From the NCBI RefSeq assembly GCF_006715165.1, contig NZ_VFMS01000001.1:124001-188000 (forward strand): a DNA stretch of 64,000 bases, given 5' to 3'. Under the pieces are notes generated by a model. That model saw nothing but the letters and a program-made list of their open reading frames with translations. It searched no databases and had not been told where the DNA came from. How positions within the stretch are numbered: the first letter of the stretch is position 1; each line of letters opens with the position of its first letter. Shown here one piece after another: positions 41,647-50,216 of the stretch. Source of the DNA: Arthrobacter sp. SLBN-122. Its GTDB lineage: Bacteria; Actinomycetota; Actinomycetes; Actinomycetales; Micrococcaceae. Both the position numbers and the translations under genes were made by a program.

Positions 41647-41659
41647 ACCTTTTTGTTAC
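41644..41659. promoter_or_regulatory. GTAAC-N6-GTTAC repeat at a promoter
   Basis: GTAAC-cttttt-GTTAC fits a 5-bp inverted repeat, and equally two GTNAC half-sites in direct orientation 11 bp apart, as OmpR-type regulators such as MtrA bind. It overlaps the -10 of the divergent 568-residue gene. Confidence 0.3.
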
Positions 41660-41693
41660 CCGTGGCCCCTTTTGGCCAGGCCGGCCCCTTCCG

Positions 41694-41816
41694 TTGGCGG
41701 ACTCAAGGTGGCGGCTTCAGCTCGCGGTGACAAGCCTGCTGATAGTGTTTGCGATGATCATCACACCCGCCCGCAAACGCGGAGCCAAGCACGGAACAGG
41801 CCCCCAAAACCAGTGA
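41694..41816 (+). CDS. Possible small single-span membrane protein
   Basis: A 40-residue frame from a TTG. One hydrophobic segment, LQLAVTSLLIVFAMIITP, is followed by a basic tail (ARKRGAKHG). Its TGA overlaps the GTG start of the AI-2E-type gene by GTGA, the coupling used by real operon pairs here. There is no clear SD, and the start could also be a later GTG or the ATG at 41754, so the call is tentative. Confidence 0.3.
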   Translation: MADSRWRLQLAVTSLLIVFAMIITPARKRGAKHGTGPQNQ

Positions 41817-43132
41817 CAGACAAGACGGACCCGTCCTCGGCTGCAGCCGGAAAATCCGGGGATTCCAAGGGCCCTGTCCCTGCGCCGGTGCCTCCCCTCG
41901 GCATGGCAGCAGCCGCGCACCGCAGGGGTCACGCCACCGCCGCCCTTGGCCAGGTGGTCCGCAGGCTCCGCCAGCCCCTGCCAGGGGCACAGCCCAGGCT
42001 CCGCTTCGAAATGCCCCCCGAATACACGGGACAAGTGCCGGACGTGGAGCAGGGCGGCGACGAGGAACCCCAGTTCGGCCACCCCGGGCCACGCATGTCC
42101 CCTCAACATCCGCTGTACATGGGCTTCATGGGGACGGTGGGCGTGGGACTGGCGCTGCTGGTCTACTGGATCGGGTCCCACACCACGCAATTGCTGCTGT
42201 GGATCGTCGCGGCGTTGTTCATCGCCCTGGGGCTTGAACCCGTGGTGGGCTGGCTGGAGAACCGCAGGATCCCCCGGCCCGCCGGCATCCTGGTCTCCGT
42301 GGCTGTCCTGATGGGCGCCGTCGTCGGATTCTTCGCCACGCTCATCCCCACCATTGTTGAACAGGTATCGGAGATCGTGCGGCAGGCGCCGGACTGGGTG
42401 CGCAGCTTCATGGACTCGGACTTCTTCCGCAGCCTCGATGACCAGTTCGGCGTGCGCGACCGCATTACCGAGGAACTGGACAAGTTCGTCAACGATCCCG
42501 CCGCCATGGGCGGTATTTTCGGCGGCGTGGTGGGATTCGGTTCCACCGTGGCCAACGGGCTGTTCGGCACCCTGATCGTCCTGGTGCTGAGCCTGTACTT
42601 CCTGGCGGCGCTGCCGGCGATGAAGAAGTGGGGCTACCGGCTGGCGCCGCGCTCCCGCCGGAAACGGGTGGCAGCCCTCTCGGAGGAAATCACCCGGTCG
42701 GTGGGGAACTACGTGATCGGCCAGGCCTGCGTGGCCCTTCTCAATGCCACGTTCGCCTTCGTGGTGATGTCCATTGTGGGCATTCCGTTTGCCCTGCTCC
42801 TGGCGTTCGTGGTGGTCCTGCTCGCATTCATCCCGCTGGTTGGCGGCATGATTGCAGGCATCGTGGTGGTCCTCGTGTCCCTCACGGAGGGCTGGCAGGC
42901 GGCGGCCATCTACGCGGTCTGCTACTTCGCCTACCTGCAGTTCGAGGCCTACTTCATCTCACCGCGCATCATGCAGAAGGCAGTTGCCGTGCCCGGTGCG
43001 GTGGCGGTGATCTCCGTTATCGCCGGCGGCAGCCTGCTGGGCGTGCTCGGTGCCCTGATTGCCATTCCCACCGCCGCCGCCGTACTGCTGCTGCTCCGGG
43101 AGATCTACATCGTCCGGCAGGACCAGCACTAA
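41813..43132 (+). CDS. AI-2E family transporter (PerM/UPF0118)
   Basis: 439 residues. The first 105 residues are a hydrophilic, Pro/Gly/Arg-rich extension. Then come eight spans with family blocks: LYMGFMGTVGVGLALLVYWIG, LGLEPVVGWLENRRIPRPAGILVSV, VEQVSEIVRQAPDWVRSFMDS, VVGFGSTVANGLFGTLIVLVLSLYFLAALP, FALLLAFVVVLLAFIPLVGGM and GGSLLGVLGALIAIPTAAAVLLLLREI. Members export signals or ions; the substrate is unknown. The start was taken as GTG at 41813, which overlaps the small ORF's stop; there is no clear SD and a start at 41672 or 41903 cannot be excluded. Confidence 0.85.
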   Translation: MTDKTDPSSAAAGKSGDSKGPVPAPVPPLGMAAAAHRRGHATAALGQVVRRLRQPLPGAQPRLRFEMPPEYTGQVPDVEQGGDEEPQFGHPGPRMSPQHPLYMGFMGTVGVGLALLVYWIGSHTTQLLLWIVAALFIALGLEPVVGWLENRRIPRPAGILVSVAVLMGAVVGFFATLIPTIVEQVSEIVRQAPDWVRSFMDSDFFRSLDDQFGVRDRITEELDKFVNDPAAMGGIFGGVVGFGSTVANGLFGTLIVLVLSLYFLAALPAMKKWGYRLAPRSRRKRVAALSEEITRSVGNYVIGQACVALLNATFAFVVMSIVGIPFALLLAFVVVLLAFIPLVGGMIAGIVVVLVSLTEGWQAAAIYAVCYFAYLQFEAYFISPRIMQKAVAVPGAVAVISVIAGGSLLGVLGALIAIPTAAAVLLLLREIYIVRQDQH

Positions 43133-43926
43133 GCTCCGGCAGTGGCCGCCGGGCCGTCCCATTCCTGCGGCAGCGGGGCTGCGCCGGGGTCGGGGCTGAC
43201 CAGCGCCACGATGTCGTTCAGGACCCGTCCCGCGTACTTCTCCCCCACCCACAGATGCTTGGCCCCGTCCACGCCCACCACGCGCGCCTGCGGCACCAGC
43301 CTGAACCGTTCGGCTGCCTCGGCAGGCTGGAGGAAGTCGTCATGCTCCGGCACCAGGACGGTCAGGGGCTTGCCCGATTCCGCCCAGAGCTGCAGGTGCT
43401 TGTCCGTGGCCCGGTGCAGCGGCGGCGACAACAGGACCGCGCCCTCGATCTCCCCGGCCACCGGCTCCCGGGCACCGTACATCAGCGCCAGTTCGGTCCC
43501 GAATGACCAGCCGACCAGCCAGCGGTTGGGAAGTCCCCGGTCAACGGCGAACCGCACGGCCGCCTCCACGTCATACTGCTCCCCGATCCCTTCCTCAAAC
43601 GCCCCGCTGCTTGTGCCGCGTGCGGAGGCGGTACCCCGCGTGTTGAAGCGCAGCACCGCGATTCCCGCCAGCGCCGGCAACCGGTAGGAGGCCTTGCGGT
43701 AGACGTGGGAATCCATGAAGCCGCCGTGCGTCGGCAGCGGATGGAGCGTGATCAGCGTGGCCTTGACCGGACCCGATTCAGGCAGCGCCAGTTCGCCCAC
43801 CAGCCTGTGGCCGTCCGCGGTCTGCAGCTCGATGTTCTCGCGCCGGGCAGGCAGGACGGTGGAGGCGCGGATGGGGACAGGTCCCGCGGCTTGGGTGAAT
43901 TGGTACGACGCCGGATCAAAAGTCAT
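43129..43926 (-). CDS. Alpha/beta-hydrolase
   Basis: 265 residues. Nucleophile elbow [15 protein letters not shown] near residue 140 (Ser in GWSFG), an acid in [17 protein letters not shown], and a late His in [37 protein letters not shown] near 60 is the oxyanion part, resembling the small dienelactone/acyl-peptidase-like branch found as alpha/beta hydrolases of the YfbB/CcgA type. The 3' end overlaps the convergent AI-2E gene by four bases. TAAGCT seven bases before the ATG suggests a leaderless mRNA; the substrate is unknown. Confidence 0.85.
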   Translation of the reverse strand: MTFDPASYQFTQAAGPVPIRASTVLPARRENIELQTADGHRLVGELALPESGPVKATLITLHPLPTHGGFMDSHVYRKASYRLPALAGIAVLRFNTRGTASARGTSSGAFEEGIGEQYDVEAAVRFAVDRGLPNRWLVGWSFGTELALMYGAREPVAGEIEGAVLLSPPLHRATDKHLQLWAESGKPLTVLVPEHDDFLQPAEAAERFRLVPQARVVGVDGAKHLWVGEKYAGRVLNDIVALVSPDPGAAPLPQEWDGPAATAGA

Positions 43927-43933
43927 GCCTGCC

Positions 43934-43939
43934 AGCTTA
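43934..43939 (-). promoter_or_regulatory. -10 hexamer of leaderless hydrolase mRNA
   Basis: TAAGCT, then GGCAGGC, then ATG at 43926 on the minus strand. Confidence 0.45.
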
Positions 43940-44002
43940 GCGACAGCGGGGGTGGCAGCGTCACACGGCAGGGCCTGCGGGGCGGCTGCCCGCGGCGGGT
44001 GG

Positions 44003-44356
44003 TCAGCGGTACCGGTAGCTGCGCGTCATCCAGCAGTTGGTATGCCAGTGCCGCCGCTCCGCCAGGCCGGCTGCCGCACCAAAGAGGTGGTCATCCTTCC
44101 AGACCACCAGATGTGCAACGCCGGGCAGCACGGCCGTGGAGCATTCCGGGCAGATGTAGGTCTTCTCCGCGTTCCTGGCGGTCATGGTCCGAACCATCCA
44201 CTCGCCGTCAGGGGCGCTTTCCCGGCGGGCAATCCCGGCCCGGGCGCGTTCCAGGTCCAGCTCGGGGACCTCGCCGCTCCTTTTCCCTCCCGTGCCCCTG
44301 CCGGATGCGGAACCCTTGCCGGAAACGGGACGGCGGGGACGGTTGGAACGCGGCAT
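44003..44356 (-). CDS. Small Cys/His-rich protein of unknown function
   Basis: 117 residues with a basic, Arg/Gly-rich N-terminus (about 1-30). A probable zinc-binding part starts at residue 68: [20 protein letters not shown], then [18 protein letters not shown], giving CPEC and H-x3-C. I do not recognise a named family. Small proteins with this pattern are conserved near nucS in related genomes, in my recollection. Divergent from nucS, with about 119 bases between starts. The ATG at 44356 was preferred over 44383 because similarity of the basic N-terminus begins there; no strong SD is present. Confidence 0.6.
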   Translation of the reverse strand: MPRSNRPRRPVSGKGSASGRGTGGKRSGEVPELDLERARAGIARRESAPDGEWMVRTMTARNAEKTYICPECSTAVLPGVAHLVVWKDDHLFGAAAGLAERRHWHTNCWMTRSYRYR

Positions 44357-44462
44357 GTATCCATTCTGCCCCAGCCCGCCCACTCACCCGTCCCGCTCCA
44401 TGCCGCCCCTGCCGGCGCACCCGGTGTCCCGCCGTCGCGCATGGGCTGCCGGGCCCACGCGG

Positions 44463-44468
44463 TAGTCT
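44463..44468 (+). promoter_or_regulatory. -10 hexamer of leaderless nucS mRNA
   Basis: TAGTCT, then GTACGGC, then GTG at 44476. Confidence 0.5.
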
Positions 44469-44475
44469 GTACGGC

Positions 44476-45171
44476 GTGCGACTTGTCATAGCCCATTGCT
44501 CCGTTGATTATGTTGGCCGGCTCAAAGCCCATCTCCCCCTCGCCACCCGGCTCCTGCTGGTCAAGGCGGACGGCTCCGTGCTGGTCCATTCCGACGGCGG
44601 TTCCTATAAGCCGCTGAACTGGATGAGCCCGCCTGCCACGCTGCGGGTTTCGTCCCCGGACGACGTGGACCTCGAACTTGGCGTGGTGGAGCAGTGGACC
44701 GTGCAGTCGGCCAAGACCGATGACCGGCTCATCATCAACATCCACGAGAAGATCACTGAGTCCTCCCATGACCTGGGCGTGGACCCCGGGCTGATCAAGG
44801 ACGGGGTGGAAGCGGACCTGCAGCGGCTGCTCGCGGAACAGATCGAGACGCTCGGCCAGGGCTACTCGCTCATCAGGCGCGAGTATTTCACCGCCATTGG
44901 CCCCGTTGACATCCTGGCGCGGGACGCTGACGGTGCCACGGTGGCCATCGAGCTCAAGCGCCGGGGAGACATCGACGGGGTGGAGCAGCTGACCCGGTAC
45001 CTGGAACTGCTCAACCGCGACCCCCTGCTGGCACCGGTGCGCGGAATCTTCGCGGCCCAGCAGATCAAGCCGCAGGCCAAGGTGCTGGCTAACGACCGCG
45101 GGATCGATTGCGTGACGCTGGATTACGACGCCATGCGCGGCGTTGACGACAGCGAATCCCGCCTCTTCTAG
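44476..45171 (+). CDS. nucS: Mismatch-specific endonuclease NucS/EndoMS
   Basis: 231 residues. Cuts DNA at mismatches and gives Actinobacteria their non-canonical mismatch repair, since they lack MutS/MutL. The N-terminal half is beta-rich ([46 protein letters not shown]). The C-terminal RecB-like nuclease half has [45 protein letters not shown] (shown in part; catalytic Asp and E-x-K). The GTG at 44476 is the only start with similarity at its N-terminus and fits the leaderless spacing. This gene and DUF2550 lie on either side of the cold-shock/lysyltransferase block. Confidence 0.95.
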   Translation: MRLVIAHCSVDYVGRLKAHLPLATRLLLVKADGSVLVHSDGGSYKPLNWMSPPATLRVSSPDDVDLELGVVEQWTVQSAKTDDRLIINIHEKITESSHDLGVDPGLIKDGVEADLQRLLAEQIETLGQGYSLIRREYFTAIGPVDILARDADGATVAIELKRRGDIDGVEQLTRYLELLNRDPLLAPVRGIFAAQQIKPQAKVLANDRGIDCVTLDYDAMRGVDDSESRLF

Positions 45172-45477
45172 GTTTTCCTTTCCTGCTTAGGCATTTAATC
45201 GCCGGGCTTTGGCTGCACGCTTCTGAGACATCTGAATTTTTGCCCAAATTTTGTCCTTTTTGTCCTCCGGGCCGTTGACCTGCGGGAATGGGCATGAAAT
45301 TCTTATCTCAGTCTTTGTGTAGGTGTTTTTCATGCTCGCAAGACATGTTGCGAGCGCGAAGCTCCTGCAGCGCCGGACCTCCTTTTGGGACGAGGCAATC
45401 AGGATTCTTCTCGCGGAGTGACCAAGGTCGGCACGAGGTGTGCCGGTCTTAAAAAGTTCCACAATGAGGAGAAATAA
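45172..45477 (+). other. Long leader region before cold-shock gene
   Basis: 306 bases without a gene, richer in A/T than its surroundings. A TTGACC (45285-45290) could be a -35, but no good -10 is seen 17 bases on. A hairpin CGGCAC-gaggt-GTGCCG lies at 45429-45445 just before the SD. cspA-type genes often have long, structured leaders; the transcription start is not fixed. Confidence 0.4.
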
Positions 45478-45681
45478 ATGGCACAGGGAACCGTCAAGTG
45501 GTTCAACGCTGAAAAGGGCTTCGGCTTCATCACCCCGGATGACTCCGATGGCGATGTCTTCGTTCACTACTCCGAAATCCAGACCGGCGGCTTCAAGACC
45601 CTCGACGAGAACCAGCGCGTTCAGTTCGAAATCGGCCAGGGTGCCAAGGGCCCCCAGGCCACTGGCGTAACGCTGGTCTAG
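45478..45681 (+). CDS. Cold-shock protein (CspA family)
   Basis: 67 residues, the standard size. Single cold-shock domain with both RNP motifs: KGFGFITP (RNP1) and VFVHYSEI (RNP2), from [18 protein letters not shown] onwards. It binds single-stranded RNA/DNA and melts RNA structure at low temperature or in growth transitions. A strong SD, GAGGAG, lies seven bases before the ATG, unusual in strength for the window. Monocistronic, ending at a perfect hairpin. The long leader suggests post-transcriptional control. Confidence 0.95.
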   Translation: MAQGTVKWFNAEKGFGFITPDDSDGDVFVHYSEIQTGGFKTLDENQRVQFEIGQGAKGPQATGVTLV

Positions 45682-45713
45682 TACCGCCCGGCCGCCCACC
45701 GCGGCTGTCAGCG

Positions 45714-45755
45714 AAACAAATGGTCCCCGGCACAATTGCCGGGGACCATTTGTTT
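45714..45755. terminator. Hairpin terminator after cold-shock gene
   Basis: Perfect 19-bp stem (AAACAAATGGTCCCCGGCA left arm) around a 4-base CAAT loop. The ends are A/T-rich on both sides, so it may serve both strands. It follows the csp stop by 32 bases and the convergent gene's stop lies 83 bases further on. Confidence 0.85.
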
Positions 45756-45837
45756 ATGCCGCAATTGTTGCCACAGAAATACTGCATTTCCGGCAAACCG
45801 CCACGACCATTGCCGGCCGTTCCCTGTTGATGCCGTG

Positions 45838-48444
45838 TCAAGTCACGAGTTTGCGGACCAGCCTCGCGCCCTGTGCCAGGGAAAGTCCGGGCAGGTACGC
45901 CCGGGTCAGCGCCCTGCCGATGGCCGGCAGGTGCAGCGGGTCCTGGTAGTACAGGTAGAGGGCGCGGTACTCCGGCTTGAACCGGGATTTGAAGGCCGCC
46001 AGGGAGCGGAAGCCGTAGACCGGTTCAAGCGCGTGGCCCACCAGGTCAAGGATCCTGACCAGGTTCTGCGCGCCCTCATCGGGAGCCTCCTGCCCTGCGT
46101 CAGCGGGCCCACCGATTCCTTCGGTGCCTGTGCCCTCTGCGCCTGTTCCCCGTTCCGGAGGGCCTTCGGGCCGGCTGGCCAGCGGCGACCCCGAAAGGGA
46201 GATCACGTCCACCGAACCCCGCAATTCCAGCACGGCGGAGGCAATCAGGAATTCCATCACTCCCGGAAATCCCTCACTCCCGCGGCGCATGACGTCCAGC
46301 GTCCTGCTCACCAGCCGCCCGCCGTCGTATACCGGCAGCCAACTGGTCACTCCATGGACAGCACCGCTGCCGTCCACGGCCAGGCAGCACAGCACTTCCT
46401 CGTCGTCGAGCTCGTCCACACCCCCCAGCGTGAAGCCCATCTCCGGAACGGACTTGCCGGCCGCCCATTCCTCGGACACTTCGCTCAGCCGTGACCGGAG
46501 CGTTGCGGGCAGCGAATGGTACGAACCCCAGACGGCATGGACCCCCAGCTTCGCGGCGCGGTTGAGGGCGGTCCTGACGTTCTGCCATTCCTTGCCCTTG
46601 AACTCAAGCTCGTTCAGAGCCAGCCGGGTCTCCTGGGCGACGGCCACGCGGGAAAAGCCACGTTCCCTCAGCATGGGCCACATGGTGTCATCACAGGAAT
46701 ACAGCGCCGGTATCAAAGCCTGGCTGCGGCAGTAGTCCAGGAAGCCTTCGGTCACCCGCTGCTCTGCCTTGCGGTCACCGAACGCACCGCCCAGTGTCAG
46801 GGCCACGGTCCCGTGCTGCTGGAATGCCATGCCGCCTGCCCCGTCCGGGCTGAACCAGTACGTGTTGGGCTCCCAAAGGGCCATCCAGGACAAGGGGCCG
46901 CCGCCCTGGTGGAGCAGTTCCCGGGCACGGCTGCGGTCCTGCCGCCCGAAGTGGAGGCCGTGGTGCCGCCCCACCAGGATCCACCACACCGCAGCCAGGG
47001 CCACGAGCCAGAACACCGGACCCGAGTACGCAAACAGCAGCGCCTCGGCGCTGTCGCGTTCGGGGAAGACCCGGCGGAAATGCTGCGGAATCGGCACCGG
47101 GACGTACTGCCGGGCCAGCTCGGCGAAAAGACCCAACAGCCCGCCGTCACGGGACAGCCCGCCGGACCAGAACCAGGCCACGGTGTATGAACTGGCCAGG
47201 ACAAGCCACGTTCCGCAGACCACCGCCGCGAGCGTGCGCCGGGCGCCGGGACGCGTCTGCACGCGGAACTGCCGGCGGTTCAGCCACAGGACCACCGCCA
47301 GCAGCAGCGGGACACCCACGAGTGGCAGCACATGGGCGAAAGCGGAGGACAGGGGCGTTGCGTGCGTGCCCTGCAGGCGCGAAGGGACAAGGGCGAACAA
47401 GGCAAGGTAGACCGCCGCGAGGGCAGTGACAGCCAGCTGGATGGCCAGCGCAATGTTCAGTGCCAGCCGGCGGCCCCTTCGCATGCCGTCGGCGCAGATC
47501 AGCAGCAGGATGACGGGGACCACGGCCAGCGCCAGGCCGAAGGGTCCGGCGAATCCTGCCCTTCCCGTTTCCAGGCAGGTGGCGTCAACGGTGGCACCGC
47601 AGTTGAAAATCAATTCATTCAGCGTGGGCATCGGGCTTAGCACGACATCCCGCAGCAGTGCCAGCGGGCCGGTCGGCGCCCGCGTGATTCCGGTCAGGAT
47701 GGGACCCACCGCAAACACGGCGACGGTCAGGGCCAGGAGGTTCCTGGTTTCCCGTCCGGTGGACCGGTGCCGGTGAAGCCTCCCCTGGTCCCCCTGGATC
47801 CACCAGCCGGCAAGGAGGCCAAGGAGGGCACCGATGAGGCCAATGACGGTTTCGGCGTGCCCCACATAGAGGACCAGCAGCAGGGAAATGGACAGCACCG
47901 CGGTGCGGAGCCGGCGCTGCCACAGCAGCGTGATCCGGGCACTGGCCGCCAGGCCCGCGGTGAGCACAGGGGCGTAGGGGCCGATGAGCCGGTCATCCAC
48001 CATCGCGTCCAGCCAGCCGTCGCCCACATACCCGGCCAGCTGGGTCACCAGGAGGAACACCGTGACGGCCGCGAACTGCCCGCCAAAGAACAGTCCGACG
48101 GCGGCCCGCCGGCCAAGCTTGCGCTCCGCCAGGCCCAGCAGCAGCACGATCATCAGCGACGCTGCCAGGTACGCGAGCGGGTTGGTGGCGAAGAAGAGGC
48201 TGGTGAAAAGTGTCCACCACTGCCCGCCGCGCAGCCCGGGGCCGCTGACGGAGGCCAGTCCCAGGAGCTGCTCCGGCGGCCCGTCGAGGAAGCTTCCGGT
48301 CAGCGCCGCGGCGGCAAGGAAGGTAACAAGCACGCCCAGGGTGAAGGGCATGGACTTTAGCGTGAGCAGCACCTGCCGGACTGCAGGGCGTCCGACGGCG
48401 GCCCACATCAGGGCGGCGGTACGCTCCTGGTTCCTGGTGCTCAC
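45838..48444 (-). CDS. Aminoacyl-phosphatidylglycerol synthase-like membrane protein
   Basis: 868 residues. About twelve spans in the first 480 residues start with a rhomboid-like fold (WWTLFTSLFFATNPLAYLAASLMIVLLLGLAERKLGRR, shown in part) that lacks the serine motif of rhomboid proteases. The C-terminal 370 residues match DUF2156 (LPG synthase C-terminal domain): FGRQDRSRARELLHQGGGPLSWMALWEPNTYWF, RFQ-type regions and ALNELEFKGKEWQNVRTALNRAAKLGV. Family members move Lys or Ala from tRNA to phosphatidylglycerol, giving resistance to cationic peptides. The amino acid is not set. The GTG at 48444 overlaps the esterase stop (GTGA) with GGGGG eight bases before it. Confidence 0.8.
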   Translation of the reverse strand: MSTRNQERTAALMWAAVGRPAVRQVLLTLKSMPFTLGVLVTFLAAAALTGSFLDGPPEQLLGLASVSGPGLRGGQWWTLFTSLFFATNPLAYLAASLMIVLLLGLAERKLGRRAAVGLFFGGQFAAVTVFLLVTQLAGYVGDGWLDAMVDDRLIGPYAPVLTAGLAASARITLLWQRRLRTAVLSISLLLVLYVGHAETVIGLIGALLGLLAGWWIQGDQGRLHRHRSTGRETRNLLALTVAVFAVGPILTGITRAPTGPLALLRDVVLSPMPTLNELIFNCGATVDATCLETGRAGFAGPFGLALAVVPVILLLICADGMRRGRRLALNIALAIQLAVTALAAVYLALFALVPSRLQGTHATPLSSAFAHVLPLVGVPLLLAVVLWLNRRQFRVQTRPGARRTLAAVVCGTWLVLASSYTVAWFWSGGLSRDGGLLGLFAELARQYVPVPIPQHFRRVFPERDSAEALLFAYSGPVFWLVALAAVWWILVGRHHGLHFGRQDRSRARELLHQGGGPLSWMALWEPNTYWFSPDGAGGMAFQQHGTVALTLGGAFGDRKAEQRVTEGFLDYCRSQALIPALYSCDDTMWPMLRERGFSRVAVAQETRLALNELEFKGKEWQNVRTALNRAAKLGVHAVWGSYHSLPATLRSRLSEVSEEWAAGKSVPEMGFTLGGVDELDDEEVLCCLAVDGSGAVHGVTSWLPVYDGGRLVSRTLDVMRRGSEGFPGVMEFLIASAVLELRGSVDVISLSGSPLASRPEGPPERGTGAEGTGTEGIGGPADAGQEAPDEGAQNLVRILDLVGHALEPVYGFRSLAAFKSRFKPEYRALYLYYQDPLHLPAIGRALTRAYLPGLSLAQGARLVRKLVT

Positions 48445-49769
48445 CACTGCAGCCCCCACTGGGTGCCAAGGAACTGCAGGGCATCCGCGAACCGCTTGGA
48501 CGAGGTGTCCCAGGAGTGGCCGGTATGCTCCACCTCGTGCGCCTGCACGGTGAAGCCCGCAGCCTCCGCCGCAGCGGCCAGCGTGTGGAGGTTCGCTACG
48601 AACTCGGGATCGTTCCGGCCTGCGGTGAGGTACATGCCGCTGGACTCAAACCGTTGGTGTTTCATGATCTCCAGTGGCGTCTGCCTGGTGAATTCGTCAG
48701 GGTTTCCGGGGAAGGCTGCGTCGATGGTCTTCTGCCGTTCCTTGGCAATGGCGGGCTCGGCCTCACTGGAAAAGGCGAGCACGTCGGCGTAGATGTCGGG
48801 ATGCCTGGTTCCCATCTGCACGGCGCAGGTGCCGCCAAAGGAGAACCCGCCTATGGCCCAGTGGCTGTGGTTGGTATCGACAGCCAGGGTGGAACTGATC
48901 CACTGCGGAACGTCCCGCGCGAGGTAGGTGTCCGCGTTGGCAATGCGGCTGTCCATGCACATGGTGTTGGCAGACTGGGAGCCATTGGGATCCGGGATGA
49001 CAACCACCGGGGACACCCCGCCGTGTGCCGCGGCAAAGGAGTCCATGTGGCCACGGATCGCTCCACCGGTAAGCCAGTCCGCAGGCCCTCCCGGCTGGCC
49101 GGCCACCAGGACCAGTACCGGCAGTGCAGGGCGGTTCGCGGCGAAGTAGGCCGGCGGGAGGTAAATGTAGGCGTCGCGGGTGGTCATTCCGGACAAGGCT
49201 CCGGGGATCGCGGACTTCCGGAGGACGCCGCCGGCCGGCAGCTCCCCCTCCGGCTTCCAGCCCTGGAGCGGTACGCCGTCGGATTGGCCCGGTAGGCGCA
49301 TGAGCTTCTGTTCGAGGACCGGAATCCGGGCCTGGGCCGTGCCGAGCAAGTCGCTGACGGTCCTGTTCAACCCGAAATACGCGTTGATTTGGACCGCCGA
49401 GAGCAGCGCCACCAGCAGCGCTGCGAGGATCCCTCCCCCGCGTCCGCCCCAGCTGCTCCGTGGCAGCCGGAACAGGCCCAGGAAGACAGCAGCTACGCCG
49501 GGCACCAGCCACAGCAGCACAGGGTCCGGCAGGTCCTCGGGGAAGGTGGTGAAAATATTGATGAGCGCCCAGTGGACGGTACCCACCAGGGCAAAGGCAG
49601 CTGCCGCTGCGGCCAGGACGCGGGACGCCCAGGCAGTGGCGCGGTGTGCGGGCGTCATGGAGGCGCGCCAGGGTGGCACCAGGAGCCAGGCTGCGCCGCC
49701 CATTCCCAATACCAGGACAGTTCCATACAATGGACCGTCCGTGAGCCGGATGTCTGAAAGCCAGTCCAC
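48441..49769 (-). CDS. Membrane-anchored esterase (alpha/beta fold)
   Basis: 442 residues. About four spans (roughly 13-33, 48-70, 82-102 and 112-131) precede an outer esterase domain (from about 190). The nucleophile is Ser310 in GGFSFGGTCAV; the late His is in HTGHSWDTSSKRF. It resembles the putative esterase/feruloyl-type hydrolases. Cotranscription with the PG-aminoacyl synthase-like gene suggests it removes or trims the modified lipid, as neighbouring esterases do for Ala-PG in other bacteria (inference from context). Confidence 0.8.
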   Translation of the reverse strand: MDWLSDIRLTDGPLYGTVLVLGMGGAAWLLVPPWRASMTPAHRATAWASRVLAAAAAAFALVGTVHWALINIFTTFPEDLPDPVLLWLVPGVAAVFLGLFRLPRSSWGGRGGGILAALLVALLSAVQINAYFGLNRTVSDLLGTAQARIPVLEQKLMRLPGQSDGVPLQGWKPEGELPAGGVLRKSAIPGALSGMTTRDAYIYLPPAYFAANRPALPVLVLVAGQPGGPADWLTGGAIRGHMDSFAAAHGGVSPVVVIPDPNGSQSANTMCMDSRIANADTYLARDVPQWISSTLAVDTNHSHWAIGGFSFGGTCAVQMGTRHPDIYADVLAFSSEAEPAIAKERQKTIDAAFPGNPDEFTRQTPLEIMKHQRFESSGMYLTAGRNDPEFVANLHTLAAAAEAAGFTVQAHEVEHTGHSWDTSSKRFADALQFLGTQWGLQW

Positions 49770-49774
49770 GTCGG

Positions 49775-50206
49775 CTAGCGCCAGGTCCCCACGCCTATCA
49801 CCGGACCTGCTTCCAGCCAGGATGAAAGACCCGTATAGGCATCGAACTTCATGGCAAGGTGCAGGTCCTGACCCTCATAGCGCAGTTCAACGATCACTAC
49901 GTCCGGCTGGACCTTAACTGCCTCAGCCTCTGTGGGTTTCCGGCGGCCCAGCAGTTCCAGTGAACTGCGCTTGAACGTGTACTTGGGACGGACGCTCAGG
50001 GAGATGAGCCTGAACCATTCCAGGTCATTGTCCTGATAACGACAAACCCCCATTTGCCAGCTGTTTCCAGCCAGGCGAATGGAGGCGTCCACCGTGCCGA
50101 GGGCACGCCGCAGGTTGAAGCGGCGCACCCCCGAAAGGCACAGTGCAATAATCAGCAATCCGAAGGCGATTGCCAGTGCGATGAACGGAATACCCGGAGC
50201 GTCCAT
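49775..50206 (-). CDS. DUF2550 family protein
   Basis: 143 residues with one N-terminal span (residues 5-26: IPFIALAIAFGLLIIALCLSG) and a cytosolic domain: RRFNLRRALGTVDASIRL, WQMGVCRYQDNDLEWFRLISLSVRPKYTFKRSSLELL and VIVELRYEGQDLHLAMKF. DUF2550 genes directly follow atpC in many Actinobacteria and may be cotranscribed with the atp operon, but no function is known. The ATG at 50206 stands 10 bases after the atpC stop. Confidence 0.85.
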   Translation of the reverse strand: MDAPGIPFIALAIAFGLLIIALCLSGVRRFNLRRALGTVDASIRLAGNSWQMGVCRYQDNDLEWFRLISLSVRPKYTFKRSSLELLGRRKPTEAEAVKVQPDVVIVELRYEGQDLHLAMKFDAYTGLSSWLEAGPVIGVGTWR

Positions 50207-50216
50207 CAAGGTCGTG

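Noticed and set aside
45187..45735. 182-codon minus-strand frame over the csp leader and csp
   Set aside because: Antisense to the cold-shock gene and its leader, with no SD and no similarity.
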